Source: Aliishimia sp963721175 (GTDB taxonomy: Bacteria; Pseudomonadota; Alphaproteobacteria; Rhodobacterales; Rhodobacteraceae). Taken from it: a DNA stretch of 64,000 bases. The translations under genes were made by a program, and so were the position numbers. The notes below the pieces were generated by a model. It did not search any database, was not told the origin of the DNA, and saw only the letters and a list, made by a program, of their open reading frames with translations. Below are positions 16,954 through 26,126 of this stretch, piece by piece (positions within the stretch are counted from its first letter, which is position 1; the number at the start of each line of letters is the position of its first letter). Location: positions 23,979 to 87,978 of the forward strand of contig CAVRIG010000019.1 of NCBI GenBank assembly GCA_963721175.1, read 5' to 3'.

Positions 16954-18470
16954 GCGGGCCTCATATGGTCTTCGGGAAGCAGGATATCGAATTCCGCACG
17001 GATCGCCGCCGCCACCTCGGGCGGCATCGTGGACGGAAAATGCGAAGCAAGGATCTCACGCGCCCGCGCCTTTGCCGGTTGCCGAATATCCGGCGCGCCG
17101 GCCGCCTGCCATTCTTCGGGGTCGCGCCTGTCCGCGAGCCGCGGATAGAGGAAATCCGTCTGCATCCGGGCCAGCGTGTCCCCATGGCCAAGAAAATGTC
17201 CCTCGCCCCGCACGACTTCGCCGATGGATTTGGCCGACAAGGTGGCCTCACTCACCTCGACAGGCGACATCGCGCGCAGGATCGCGCCCAGCATTTCGTT
17301 GTCGATGACGTAGCTTTCGAAGGAACAGCCCATCAGCCCCGCCTGCATTCCGCAGGCCTGAGTGATCAAGTTGGCACCGGTTTGCGCGGCGAGGCTGACC
17401 GAGAGACATTTCTCGTACCCGCTCTGCGCATCCGCGATCTTGCTGTCGGTCGCGCCTGCGATGGTCGAGTTCGGCAGACCATAGTGCTGCGCCATCTGAA
17501 CGACCGCCGCGGTGAGCAGCGCTTGTTCCCCGGCACCACCGGCCATGCCGCCAGTCCGGAGGTCGGTCACCATCGGCCGGACGCCGAACACGACCTTGGC
17601 AGAGGGGTCGAGCGCCCAGGCGAAGATCACCCCTGCCAGTGTCTCGGCGACGGTCTGGGCAATGCAGCCGGCGATGGTCACCGGGCTTGACGCGCCCATC
17701 TGGCCGAACGTGTTGACATGCGCCGGGATGCCTTGCCGCACCGCCTCGGCCAGAACGGCGCAGGCCTCTCCGGAGTATCGCAGCGGCGGCACGACATGGT
17801 TGATGTTCAGCGACAGGAACGGCCTTGCCCGGAAGGCGGCTTCGGACCCGGCGATCAGGTGGCACATGTGGGCAATGGCGCGGACATGCTGCGGATCCTG
17901 GGCCGCGACGATTACGTGTTTCGACGTCCCGGCCATTGATGCAAAGGCGGTATTGATGTCCAGCGCCTCCGCTCCGTCGATGTCGCGGGCGACGACAGAG
18001 CGCGAAAAGAAGTGGACATTCTCGAGCGCATCGACCATGCGCGCGGCGTCATAGAGATCGCGCAGCGTCGAGGATCTGTAGGTGTCGGTCTCCAGATCGA
18101 CGACCAGAGGTGCAGCGCCGCCGGTTCCTGCATAGACCCGGCGGCCCGACAAGACGAGATCATGCGCCGGATCGCGCGCGGCGAGAGTCAGGGTCTTGGG
18201 CAAGTCCTCGAGCGCGGCCGCGACCAGCGTCGGCGGAAACGTCAGGCGCTCGTCCTCGGCGACGTTGCCACCCGCCGCAACGATGGTTTCGGATAGAAAA
18301 TCAGGCGCTTCCGACATGCCGACATGCGCGAGAATATCCAGAACGGCGGCATGAATGCGGTCGATGTCGTCGGATGAGAGGACTGCGAGGCGGCCGCCGT
18401 GAACCTCCGTCGATGCCTGAATCCGGGGCGCACTGTCGCGCCTGCGCCGTCCCCGGCGCCCGGTATTCAC
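16950..18470 (-). CDS. Trimethylamine methyltransferase (MttB) superfamily protein
   Basis: About 506 residues, the usual length. The Arg-rich start (TGRRGRRRRDSAPR), the cofactor-site region (GTGGAAPLVVDLE), SPVTIAGCIAQTVAETLAG and the C-terminal SFESYVIDNEMLG are family features. There is no in-frame TAG, so this is a non-pyrrolysine member like the glycine-betaine:corrinoid methyltransferase MtgB. It should move a methyl group from a quaternary amine to a corrinoid protein, which is not seen in the window. GTG 18470 is chosen as start because it directly precedes the basic leader. Divergent from the LysR gene at 18591. Confidence 0.82.
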   Translation of the reverse strand: MNTGRRGRRRRDSAPRIQASTEVHGGRLAVLSSDDIDRIHAAVLDILAHVGMSEAPDFLSETIVAAGGNVAEDERLTFPPTLVAAALEDLPKTLTLAARDPAHDLVLSGRRVYAGTGGAAPLVVDLETDTYRSSTLRDLYDAARMVDALENVHFFSRSVVARDIDGAEALDINTAFASMAGTSKHVIVAAQDPQHVRAIAHMCHLIAGSEAAFRARPFLSLNINHVVPPLRYSGEACAVLAEAVRQGIPAHVNTFGQMGASSPVTIAGCIAQTVAETLAGVIFAWALDPSAKVVFGVRPMVTDLRTGGMAGGAGEQALLTAAVVQMAQHYGLPNSTIAGATDSKIADAQSGYEKCLSVSLAAQTGANLITQACGMQAGLMGCSFESYVIDNEMLGAILRAMSPVEVSEATLSAKSIGEVVRGEGHFLGHGDTLARMQTDFLYPRLADRRDPEEWQAAGAPDIRQPAKARAREILASHFPSTMPPEVAAAIRAEFDILLPEDHMRPA

Positions 18471-18590
18471 AGCGTTGTCTGCATTGCCGTTTCGCAAGAC
18501 CCGGACCCCGCACGCGCATCGTTGATGTTCAGCATGTCTCGCGATCCGGGATCCCAACAAATGACTATTCAGGCTCGCATAGATCAAATA

Positions 18591-19517
18591 ATGTTGCGTC
18601 ATCTTGGGAGGAAAGACCTGGCCATCCCGACCCGCCGCTTGCCGCTCACCGCGCTGCGCACCTTCGAGGCCGCGTCGCGCCGGTTGAGTTTCAAGGATGC
18701 GGCTGATGAACTCTGCGTCAGTGCGACGACCGTGTCCAACCAGATTCGCCAACTTGAACGCGACTGGGGCGTGCAGCTTTTCGTCCGCAAGACGCGTGCG
18801 GTGGTTCTGACGGATGCGGGGCGTTCCCTGTCGGGGGTTCTCGCCAAGGCCTTTGCCGAGATCCGTGCCGAGATCGACGCCCACGTCCAGACGCCGATGA
18901 AATCGGTGTCGGTCGCTATCGGCCCGATCTTCGCCGCGCGCTGGCTGATCCCTCGACTTGGGAGGTTCCGCGCGCAGAACCCCAAGATCGAGCTGGTGCT
19001 CCAGCACGGCCCCCGCATCACCGGAATAGAAACCATGCCGGCACCAATCGCCGTCGATTGGGGCACCGGAAACTGGGCGGGCATCGAGGCGCAGCCGCTG
19101 TTTCGCATCGTGTATTCACCAATCGTCGCACCTGGCCTTCTCGAACGTCTCGGCGGTCTGGACGAGCCAGCCGATCTTGCCCGCTATCCCGTGATCCACC
19201 AGCAGGATCGCGGGGAATGGCAAAACTGGCTCAGACGCGCTGGGGTGCCCGACCTGGAATTTGCCGAGGAGACAATCGTTACGGACAGCAACGTCGTGGC
19301 GCAGGCGGCACTTGAGGGTCAGGGTGTCGCCCTTGGCATATTTCCCTTCATGCAGGCGGATATCGATGCGGGCCGGCTGATCAGGCCGTTCGAAACCGAT
19401 CTGCACCCGCAAAGAGCCTACCATCTTCTGTCCCGTCCGAACGCCCGGCAGACGCCTGAAATCAGCACGGTCTGCGACTGGATCGAGGCGGAGGCAGCCG
19501 TGATGGTGTCAGGCTGA
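18591..19517 (+). CDS. LysR-family regulator, GcvA-like
   Basis: The helix-turn-helix region (PLTALRTFEAASRRLSFKDA then ADELCVSATTVSNQIRQLE) and the effector domain (SVAIGPIFAARWLIPRLGRF, EGQGVALGIFPFMQ) match the GcvA subgroup, which controls one-carbon and amino-acid catabolism. Several in-frame starts exist (18525, 18534, 18561, 18591); 18591 leaves the leader closest to family length. It is transcribed away from mttB and the two share a promoter region of about 120 bases, so it probably regulates the methyltransferase operon. Confidence 0.82.
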   Translation: MLRHLGRKDLAIPTRRLPLTALRTFEAASRRLSFKDAADELCVSATTVSNQIRQLERDWGVQLFVRKTRAVVLTDAGRSLSGVLAKAFAEIRAEIDAHVQTPMKSVSVAIGPIFAARWLIPRLGRFRAQNPKIELVLQHGPRITGIETMPAPIAVDWGTGNWAGIEAQPLFRIVYSPIVAPGLLERLGGLDEPADLARYPVIHQQDRGEWQNWLRRAGVPDLEFAEETIVTDSNVVAQAALEGQGVALGIFPFMQADIDAGRLIRPFETDLHPQRAYHLLSRPNARQTPEISTVCDWIEAEAAVMVSG

Positions 19518-20198
19518 CGGCAATGGTGTCAGCCGTGCCTCGTCCCCGTCGCGTTCGGCACGCCAGACGCCGGAGTCGCGCCGGGCGATGACGGCCGATG
19601 CCGCGCCATCGCCGGCCATCACAAGCCCCGCGCCGTCGCCAATCGCATAACCGTCGGGAATCCGGCCCTCCGCCAGATGCGCGCGGTAGGCCGCGGCCCT
19701 GTCAGGTTCGGTGGTGAAATGCGGGCAGCAACTGCCGGGAAAGAGCCCCAATCCGTCCAGCGGACGGAACCCGCTGCCCGACCCATCCCAGAGGGCATGG
19801 TCGAACCAGCACACCGCGCCCGCGCTCACTCCGCTCAGCACGACGCCGCGCCCGGCGGCGTCGCGCAGCACGGTGTCGATGCCGGTTTTCCGCCAGTGGC
19901 GCAGCATCCGCTCCGTGTGGCCGCCCCCGACGTAAATCGCATGAAGGTCACCCGCCCAGCGTTCGGCCGCTTCGGAATTCGCGTGCATCGGCAGGTGTAG
20001 AATATCGGCACCGAGGCTGCGAAACCTCCGGTTCACCCGGTCTAGGCGCAGGGGGTCGTCGTTGTTCGCCACGCCGACATAGCCGATCCGCGGGGCCGTC
20101 GGCAGGCAGGACACTAGGTACGTCTCCAGCTCGGGGTCACACCCATGCGTCACGCCGCCGCCACCGAACAGGAGTGCCTTGATCCATCGCCTCGACAT
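19509..20198 (-). CDS. Peptidase family S51 (dipeptidase E / cyanophycinase-like)
   Basis: A 229-residue serine peptidase. It has the family glycine motif (IYVGGGHTERML), the nucleophile Ser in VLSGVSAGAVCWF, and a GSCCPHF segment near the third catalytic residue. PepE-type enzymes cut Asp-X dipeptides. Convergent with the LysR gene (9-base overlap) and divergent from the ABC peptide importer at 20451, which makes a joint role in using imported peptides plausible. Confidence 0.82.
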   Translation of the reverse strand: MSRRWIKALLFGGGGVTHGCDPELETYLVSCLPTAPRIGYVGVANNDDPLRLDRVNRRFRSLGADILHLPMHANSEAAERWAGDLHAIYVGGGHTERMLRHWRKTGIDTVLRDAAGRGVVLSGVSAGAVCWFDHALWDGSGSGFRPLDGLGLFPGSCCPHFTTEPDRAAAYRAHLAEGRIPDGYAIGDGAGLVMAGDGAASAVIARRDSGVWRAERDGDEARLTPLPSA

Positions 20199-20450
20199 GC
20201 GGCCTCCTACTATGCCGCCGGGCGTCACGACCATAGCTTTTCCGAATGCTCCGGTGAAGGAATGCTATTTGCCCCCGGCGCCTTGTCGCCCGATAGTTTT
20301 TCAATCCGCATTTTCGCGTGTCATTTTATTTATCCGTGACCCGGATTTTTGTCGCTTGTCACCCATGACATGCGGCGGCGAGCATTCGTCCAAACCGGCG
20401 CGACCGGTGGCTGGTCGCAACGGCCGGCCAATAACAGGGAGGAGGACCGA

Positions 20451-21935
20451 ATGAAGAGACTACTGGTATCGGCATGCTTGGCCGCTCTGGCACTGACGGG
20501 ACCGGCGCAGGCCGATCCGAAGGGGACGTTCCGCCAGGCGCACGAATACGGCTTCGGCGATCAGTCGAGCCTTGATCCGATCTCGAACGGCCGGGTGTTC
20601 CAGATCACCGAAAAGCTCATGAGCCGGCTGGTCAGGCCTGATATGGAAGGCAAGCCGTCGCCCGATCTCGCGGTCAGCTGGGAGGCGAACGATGACGCAA
20701 CCGAATGGACGCTGATGCTGCGCGAGGGTGTAAAGTTCCACGACGGGTCCGACTTTGATGCTGCAGATGTCGTCTATTCGCTGAACCGGGTGCTCGACCC
20801 CGACAGTGACAGCCCCGCGCGCTCGGCCGTGAAGATGATTACCGGCGTCGAGGCGGTCGATCCGTTGACGGTGAAACTGACGCTCGACACGGCCTTTGCC
20901 GACATGCCGCTCCAACTCATGGATTACCGGCTGCGGATGATCCCGGAAGGCTCCGGCGACACGATCGGGACGACCGGTATCGGCACGGGGCCCTTCAAGC
21001 TCGAAAAGTTCGACCCCCAGGGCACGACCGTCGTCGTCGCCAACATGGACTATTATGCCGGAGCGCCAGGCGTCGAGCGGATGGAAATCATCGGCATCCC
21101 GGACGCCCAGGCGCGGCTTCAGGCGCTGCTCGGCGGCCAGATCGACATGGAAAGCGGCATCACACCCCAACAGCGGGTGATGTTCGACGGCTCCGAAAAG
21201 TTCAACATCCAGGAGGTGCCGACCGGCAACTGGCGTGGCATCGTCTTGCGCACCGATATCGAACCCTTCTCCGACGTGCGGGTCCGCAAGGCCGTACGCA
21301 TGGCCGCCGATCGCGAGGCGCTCCTGGCGCTGGTCGAGGGTGGCAATGGCACGGTCGCCTGCGACACGCCTGTGGGACCGGCGGACCAGTATCGAGCCGA
21401 TCTTGCCTGTCCGCAGGACATCGACGGCGCGAAAGCACTTCTGGCCGAGGCCGGCTTCCCTGACGGGATCGATATCGACGTGCATGTCGCGACGCTCGAA
21501 GCCACATGGCCGGCGATGGCCGAGGCCTATCAGGCACAGGCCGCCGAGGCGGGCATCCGCGTCAACATCGTGCAAGTCCCGACCGACGGGTTCTGGTCGG
21601 AGGTCTGGATGAAGAAGGACGCCGTGATGACGCGCTGGAACGAACGTCCGGCCGATCAGGCTCTGCACGAGATCTACCTGTCGAACGCGCAGTGGAACGA
21701 AAGCTACTACAAGGACGAAGGCTTCGATGCCATGCTGGCCGAGGCGCGCCGAGAACTGGAGTTCGACAAGCGCCGTGCGATCTACGTGAAGGCGCAAGAG
21801 CACCTGCAACAAACCGCCGGTACGCTCATTCCGTACCATGTCACAAAACTCGTCGGCGCCACATCGCGGGTGAAGAACCTCGACCCGGTCGAGAACATGT
21901 CGATCCGTTGGTACAAGATCACCGTGGACGAATGA
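20451..21935 (+). CDS. ABC transporter substrate-binding protein, peptide/opine/nickel family 5
   Basis: Periplasmic solute receptor of 494 residues. A signal peptide (MKRLLVSACLAALALTGPAQA) precedes DPKG. Family 5 features follow: EKLMSRLVRPDMEGKPSPDL, SWEANDDATEWTLMLREGVKF and DGSDFDAADVVYSLNR. GGGAGGAGG about 8 bases before the ATG is a strong ribosome site. It heads an importer operon with two permeases and a double ATPase. The ligand is not predictable; peptides, opines or small amines are possible. Confidence 0.9.
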   Translation: MKRLLVSACLAALALTGPAQADPKGTFRQAHEYGFGDQSSLDPISNGRVFQITEKLMSRLVRPDMEGKPSPDLAVSWEANDDATEWTLMLREGVKFHDGSDFDAADVVYSLNRVLDPDSDSPARSAVKMITGVEAVDPLTVKLTLDTAFADMPLQLMDYRLRMIPEGSGDTIGTTGIGTGPFKLEKFDPQGTTVVVANMDYYAGAPGVERMEIIGIPDAQARLQALLGGQIDMESGITPQQRVMFDGSEKFNIQEVPTGNWRGIVLRTDIEPFSDVRVRKAVRMAADREALLALVEGGNGTVACDTPVGPADQYRADLACPQDIDGAKALLAEAGFPDGIDIDVHVATLEATWPAMAEAYQAQAAEAGIRVNIVQVPTDGFWSEVWMKKDAVMTRWNERPADQALHEIYLSNAQWNESYYKDEGFDAMLAEARRELEFDKRRAIYVKAQEHLQQTAGTLIPYHVTKLVGATSRVKNLDPVENMSIRWYKITVDE

Positions 21936-21955
21936 CGGTCTGAGGACTCTGTTTG

Positions 21956-21987
21956 CCGGAGCGCGGGCGCAAGGCTGCGCTCCGGCC
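21956..21987 (+). terminator. Intercistronic hairpin between receptor and permease genes
   Basis: A perfect 10-bp stem, GCCGGAGCGC pairing with GCGCTCCGGC around a 12-base loop, with no U-tract. Placed 20 bases after the receptor stop and 24 bases before the permease start. This fits attenuation or mRNA stabilisation that gives more receptor than membrane subunits. Confidence 0.7.
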
Positions 21988-22011
21988 TCGTGATATGCGG
22001 GGGAGGGTTCC

Positions 22012-22971
22012 ATGCTCAGAATGCTGATCCGGCGACTGGCCCTTGGGGCGATCACGGTTTTCCTGGTGTCGCTGATCATTTTCGCGGGGGTCGAGATCCT
22101 GCCGGGCGATGCCTGCACGGCTTTCCTCGAACGCGAGGCGCGGGGACAGGTGCTGGAAAACTGCCGGAACGACCTGGGACTGAACCGACCGGCCTCCGAA
22201 CGCTATCTGGAGTGGGCGGCGGGTGCGATGACCGGCGATCTCGGCGTGTCGGCAAACGGGCAGAAGCCGATTTCGGAACTCGTCGGCTACCGCCTCCGCA
22301 ACACGCTTCTGCTCGCCTCGTTCGCGATGCTCGCCGGTGTCCCGCTGGCGCTGTTTCTCGGGGTCGTGGCCGCGCTGTGGCGCGACCGGATGGCGGATCT
22401 GACGATCTCCACCATCGCCATCGGCGCGATGACGATTCCGGAATTCGTCTCCGCCACCATCCTCATTCTCATCTTCTCGGTCTGGCTCGGCTGGATCCCC
22501 GGAATCGTGCTGACCTCCGCCGATGCGCCGGTATCCGAGTTCTTTCCGGAAATCCTCTTGCCGATGATGGTCCTGACCTTCGTCATGACTGCGCATATCC
22601 TGCGTACGGTGCGGTCCTCGGTGATCGAGGCGATGGCCTCCGACTATGCCCAGATGGCAACCCTGAAGGGCGTGCCCTACTGGCGGATCGTCTTCCGTCA
22701 TGTCCTGCCGAACGCGCTCCTCCCGGCGATCAACGTCGTCGCGCTGACCATCGCGTGGCTGCTTGGCGGGGTTGTGGTGATCGAGACGGTGTTCAACTAC
22801 CCGGGCCTCGGGCGAATGATGATCGGCTCGATCTCCGACCGCGACCTTCCGGTCACGCAGGCGATCGCGCTGATCATCGCATCGGTCTATGTCGGCGTGA
22901 ACCTCGCGGCCGACCTGCTCACCATGATCGCCAATCCGCGCTTGCGCACGTTGCACACGAGGAAGGGCTGA
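22012..22971 (+). CDS. ABC transporter permease, DppB type
   Basis: Inner-membrane subunit of 319 residues. The first helix (LALGAITVFLVSLIIFAGVE), the periplasmic domain (NDLGLNRPASERYLEW) and the ATPase-coupling EAA loop region (EAMASDYAQMATLKGVPYWR) are typical of DppB/OppB. The stop codon overlaps the next start (ATGA), so translation is coupled to the second permease. Confidence 0.92.
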   Translation: MLRMLIRRLALGAITVFLVSLIIFAGVEILPGDACTAFLEREARGQVLENCRNDLGLNRPASERYLEWAAGAMTGDLGVSANGQKPISELVGYRLRNTLLLASFAMLAGVPLALFLGVVAALWRDRMADLTISTIAIGAMTIPEFVSATILILIFSVWLGWIPGIVLTSADAPVSEFFPEILLPMMVLTFVMTAHILRTVRSSVIEAMASDYAQMATLKGVPYWRIVFRHVLPNALLPAINVVALTIAWLLGGVVVIETVFNYPGLGRMMIGSISDRDLPVTQAIALIIASVYVGVNLAADLLTMIANPRLRTLHTRKG

Positions 22972-23858
22972 TGTCCGTCGCGGCCACCAATACGCGCCCG
23001 ACTTTCGTGTCCCGGTTTGTCGGTGTCCTGTCCGACATCGCATCGCGGCCCTCGGGCGCCATCGGCCTCGCGCTGGTCACGTTACATCTCTTCCTCGCAA
23101 TCTTCGGCCCTTGGCTGGTGCCCTACGACTACAAGGCCGTGGACGCCACCTCGATCCTTCAGGGCCCGTCCGCGGCGCACTGGTTCGGCACCGACCACCT
23201 CGGCCGGGATACCTTCAGCCGCACCGTTCTCGGCGGCCGCGAGGCGATCCTCGTCACCGGTATCGCGACGCCGATCGCGGTGCTGTGGGGCGGGTTCGTG
23301 GGGATCTTCTTCGGCCTTGTCGGCGGCAAGCTCGACGATGTGCTGATGCGGGTTGTCGATGCCTTCCTGTCGCTGCCCTGGATCCTGAAGATGCTGGTGT
23401 TGATCGTGACCTTCGGCACCGGGATCGAGGTCTTGATCCCCACACTCGCCTTCTTCTACGGAATTCCGGTGATCCGCATTGCCCGCGCCGCCACCCACGA
23501 CGTTGTCGCCCGTGACTTCGTGCAGGCTGCGCGCGCGCGGGGACATGGCAAGATGACGATCATCCGGCGCGAACTGCTGCCGAATGTCCGCGATGCATTG
23601 CTGGTGGAAGGAGCGATGCGGTGGTCCTGGATGCTGCTGGCATTCTCGTCGTTGTCGTTTCTCGGCTTTGGCGTCTCGCCGCCAACGCCCGACTGGGGGC
23701 TGATGATCGCGGATGCGCGTGGCTACATGTCCTTCGCCCCGTCCGGTGTGCTTGCACCGGTCCTGGGACTTTCCTCGCTCATCATCGGCATCAACCTGAC
23801 GGCGGATGCGCTGGCGAAGGCGCTCGGGATCGACCGCGCGCAAAAGGCGCCCGTGTGA
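22971..23858 (+). CDS. ABC transporter permease, DppC type
   Basis: The partner permease, 295 residues. N-terminal membrane anchor, the DppC-type motif FGTDHLGRDTFSRTVLGGRE and the EAA loop (VVARDFVQAARARGHGKMTI) are present. The end overlaps the ATPase start by the ATG in GTGATG. It forms a heterodimeric channel with the preceding gene product. Confidence 0.92.
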   Translation: MSVAATNTRPTFVSRFVGVLSDIASRPSGAIGLALVTLHLFLAIFGPWLVPYDYKAVDATSILQGPSAAHWFGTDHLGRDTFSRTVLGGREAILVTGIATPIAVLWGGFVGIFFGLVGGKLDDVLMRVVDAFLSLPWILKMLVLIVTFGTGIEVLIPTLAFFYGIPVIRIARAATHDVVARDFVQAARARGHGKMTIIRRELLPNVRDALLVEGAMRWSWMLLAFSSLSFLGFGVSPPTPDWGLMIADARGYMSFAPSGVLAPVLGLSSLIIGINLTADALAKALGIDRAQKAPV

Positions 23859-25879
23859 TGAAGGACACGAGCACAGACGAACCGCTCCTTCAGGTCCGGG
23901 ATCTCTCCATCGGTTTCACCGGGCGCGCCGGCTCCACGCTGCCCGTCCTGCGCAACATCGACCTCTTCGTCCGACCGGGCGAAAGCCTCGGTCTTGTCGG
24001 TGAGAGCGGGTCTGGCAAATCCACCCTTGCGCTGGCCATGATGGGCTATCTCAAGCGCGGGCTGCGGGTGATCGGAGGCGAGGCACATTTTGCCGGGCTC
24101 GACATGTTCACGCTGACCCGGCGTGAGCTCGAGGGCATCCGAGGCGGTCGCCTCGCGCTCATACCGCAGAATTCGGGGCAGTCTCTGACGCCGACCCTGA
24201 AGATCGGCGCGCAACTCGCCGAAGCCCTCGGGTTGCATTCGAAGCTGCCAAGAAGTGAACAAGCCGGCCGCGTCGTCCGGCTTCTCGAACAGGTCCGCCT
24301 GCCTGACCCGGCCGCCATCGCCGGACGCTACCCGCATGAGTTGTCCGGCGGCCAGCAGCAGCGCGCCGCCATCGCCATGGCTTTGGCCGGCGAGCCTGAG
24401 GCGCTCTTGCTCGACGAACCGACGACCGGCCTCGATGTCACGACCCAGGCGCATATCCTCGAGCTTCTGCGTGACCTTGCTGCCGAAACCGGCATGGCAA
24501 TGGTCTATGTCAGTCACGACCTCGGCGCCATCGCGCGGGTGTGCGACCGGGTGGTGGTGATGTACGCGGGCGAGGCCGTGCTGGAAGGACCGGTGCGCGA
24601 GGTTCTGCGTGATCCGGCCCACCCCTATGCCCGCGGCCTCCTCGCCTCGATCCCGAAGCTGACCGACGGGCGCCTTCCGATGGCGCTCGACGGCCGGCCG
24701 CCGGCGCCGGGGCAAGCGGGGGATGGCTGCGCCTTTGTCGACCGCTGCGGGATCGCAGGCGAGGGTTGCCGCACGGCGCGACCCGACCTGACTCCCCTGC
24801 CGTCCGGCGCCCGAGTCCGCTGCCACTACCCCGACCGGGCCGGAAACCTGCCCACACGGGCGGTCGCCGATGCCGCTCCGCGCATTATAGCGAAGGACGA
24901 CGCGATCCTGTCGATCGGCGATCTGTCCATCAGCTATGCCCGTCCCGGCTTCTTCGATCAGGTGTTCGGCCGCAATTCGACAGTGACGCCCACTGTCGAC
25001 GGGATCAGCATCGAACTGGCGAGGGGCGAGACGCTTGGCCTGGTCGGCGAAAGCGGCTCGGGCAAGTCGACGATCCTGAAAGCCATAGCTGGTCTTCTGC
25101 CGCCCGCGGGCGGGCAGATCGAGATGGTCGGCGACGGCCCGCTGCCGCCGCATGTCGACAACCGTCGCCCTGATCAGTTGCGCCGGATTCAGCTCATCTT
25201 CCAGAATCCGGACGAGAGCCTCAACCCGCGCCAGACCATCGCCGAGATCCTCGCCCAACCGCTCAAGTTGTACTTCGGCCTCACCGGTGAAAGCCTGCGG
25301 CAGAGAACCGAGGAGCTTCTCGACAGCGTTCGCCTTGGTGCGCATTACATGGACCGATTGCCGAGCCAGCTTTCGGGCGGGGAGAAGCAGCGCGTCGCTG
25401 TCGCCCGCGCCTTTGCCGCCGAACCCGACCTCGTGCTGTGCGACGAGGTTACATCGGCGCTCGACGTGTCGGTTCAGGCCGCCGTGCTCGACCTTCTGGA
25501 CCAGCTTCGCCGCAACCGGAACACGGCCTACATCTTTGTCAGCCACGATCTCGCCGTCGTGCGTGCGCTGTCGGACCGCGTCGCCGTGCTCTACCAGGGA
25601 CGCCTGTGCGAGATCGGCCCGGCGCCCGCGATTTACGGCGCGCCATCGCATCCCTACACCGAGGTTCTCCTGGGTGCGGTTCTGGAGCCCGACCCGGACG
25701 CTGCCCCCACGCTCTCGGCCGCCGACATTGTCGAGCTTTCGCCGCCGGCGCGCGGCTGTCCCTTTCAGCGCCGATGCCCGCGAAAGCTGGGGCCCCAATG
25801 CGACACCGAAATGCCGCCTTGGCGTCAGGATGCGGAAGGTCACGCCGCCCGGTGTCACATCCCCCGCAACGGCTCATGA
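23858..25879 (+). CDS. ABC transporter ATPase, fused DppD-DppF
   Basis: A 673-residue protein with two complete nucleotide-binding domains. Domain 1: Walker A GESGSGKST, signature LSGGQQQR, Walker B ALLLDEPTTGLD. Domain 2: GESGSGKST again, LSGGEKQR, LVLCDEVTSALD. Each is followed by the Cys-rich oligopeptide-transporter tail (CAFVDRCGIAGEGC and CPFQRRCPRKLGPQC) that often holds an Fe-S cluster. Fusion of the two ATPases is common in alphaproteobacteria and removes the need for subunit pairing. Confidence 0.93.
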   Translation: MKDTSTDEPLLQVRDLSIGFTGRAGSTLPVLRNIDLFVRPGESLGLVGESGSGKSTLALAMMGYLKRGLRVIGGEAHFAGLDMFTLTRRELEGIRGGRLALIPQNSGQSLTPTLKIGAQLAEALGLHSKLPRSEQAGRVVRLLEQVRLPDPAAIAGRYPHELSGGQQQRAAIAMALAGEPEALLLDEPTTGLDVTTQAHILELLRDLAAETGMAMVYVSHDLGAIARVCDRVVVMYAGEAVLEGPVREVLRDPAHPYARGLLASIPKLTDGRLPMALDGRPPAPGQAGDGCAFVDRCGIAGEGCRTARPDLTPLPSGARVRCHYPDRAGNLPTRAVADAAPRIIAKDDAILSIGDLSISYARPGFFDQVFGRNSTVTPTVDGISIELARGETLGLVGESGSGKSTILKAIAGLLPPAGGQIEMVGDGPLPPHVDNRRPDQLRRIQLIFQNPDESLNPRQTIAEILAQPLKLYFGLTGESLRQRTEELLDSVRLGAHYMDRLPSQLSGGEKQRVAVARAFAAEPDLVLCDEVTSALDVSVQAAVLDLLDQLRRNRNTAYIFVSHDLAVVRALSDRVAVLYQGRLCEIGPAPAIYGAPSHPYTEVLLGAVLEPDPDAAPTLSAADIVELSPPARGCPFQRRCPRKLGPQCDTEMPPWRQDAEGHAARCHIPRNGS

Positions 25880-25949
25880 ACGAACCTGCAAGATGCGATA
25901 GGCGGGCGGAAACACGGCAGGTCCGGAACGTTTGCGAGATAAGAATTCG

Positions 25950-26126
25950 TGGGACTGTTGCGTTGATTTGGGCAGTACCGGTCGGCTGGCCGTGGTCGAT
26001 CGCGTCGGATCTTCGCGGCGAATTGAACTCCGAATTTCGCGACCCAGACCCGGATCGTCCCGTGGGAGAGGATGACCCCGCGCTCCGCGAGAAGATCCTC
26101 CAGATCGCGCGGGCTCAGAGAGAAGC
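25950..26126 (-). pseudogene. IS6-family transposase remnant
   Basis: On the minus strand the bases read YHRFSLSPRDLEDLLAERGV followed by ILSHGTIRVWVAKFG and IRRDRPRPADRY, the N-terminal helix-turn-helix region of IS6/IS26-type transposases. The sequence then runs directly into GGGACTGTTGCGTTGAT (plus-strand sense), which looks like an IS6 terminal repeat. The catalytic core has been deleted. The remnant overlaps the 3' end of the hydrolase gene. Confidence 0.75.

Noticed and set aside
16950..19007. Extension of the MttB gene to 685 codons
   Set aside because: The extra N-terminal part runs through the divergent LysR gene and has no MttB-like sequence; the gene is placed from the GTG at 18470.
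23723..25858. 711-codon open frame antisense to the double ATPase
   Set aside because: GC-rich codon bias leaves the antisense frame open; no motif, while the plus strand has two full ABC domains.
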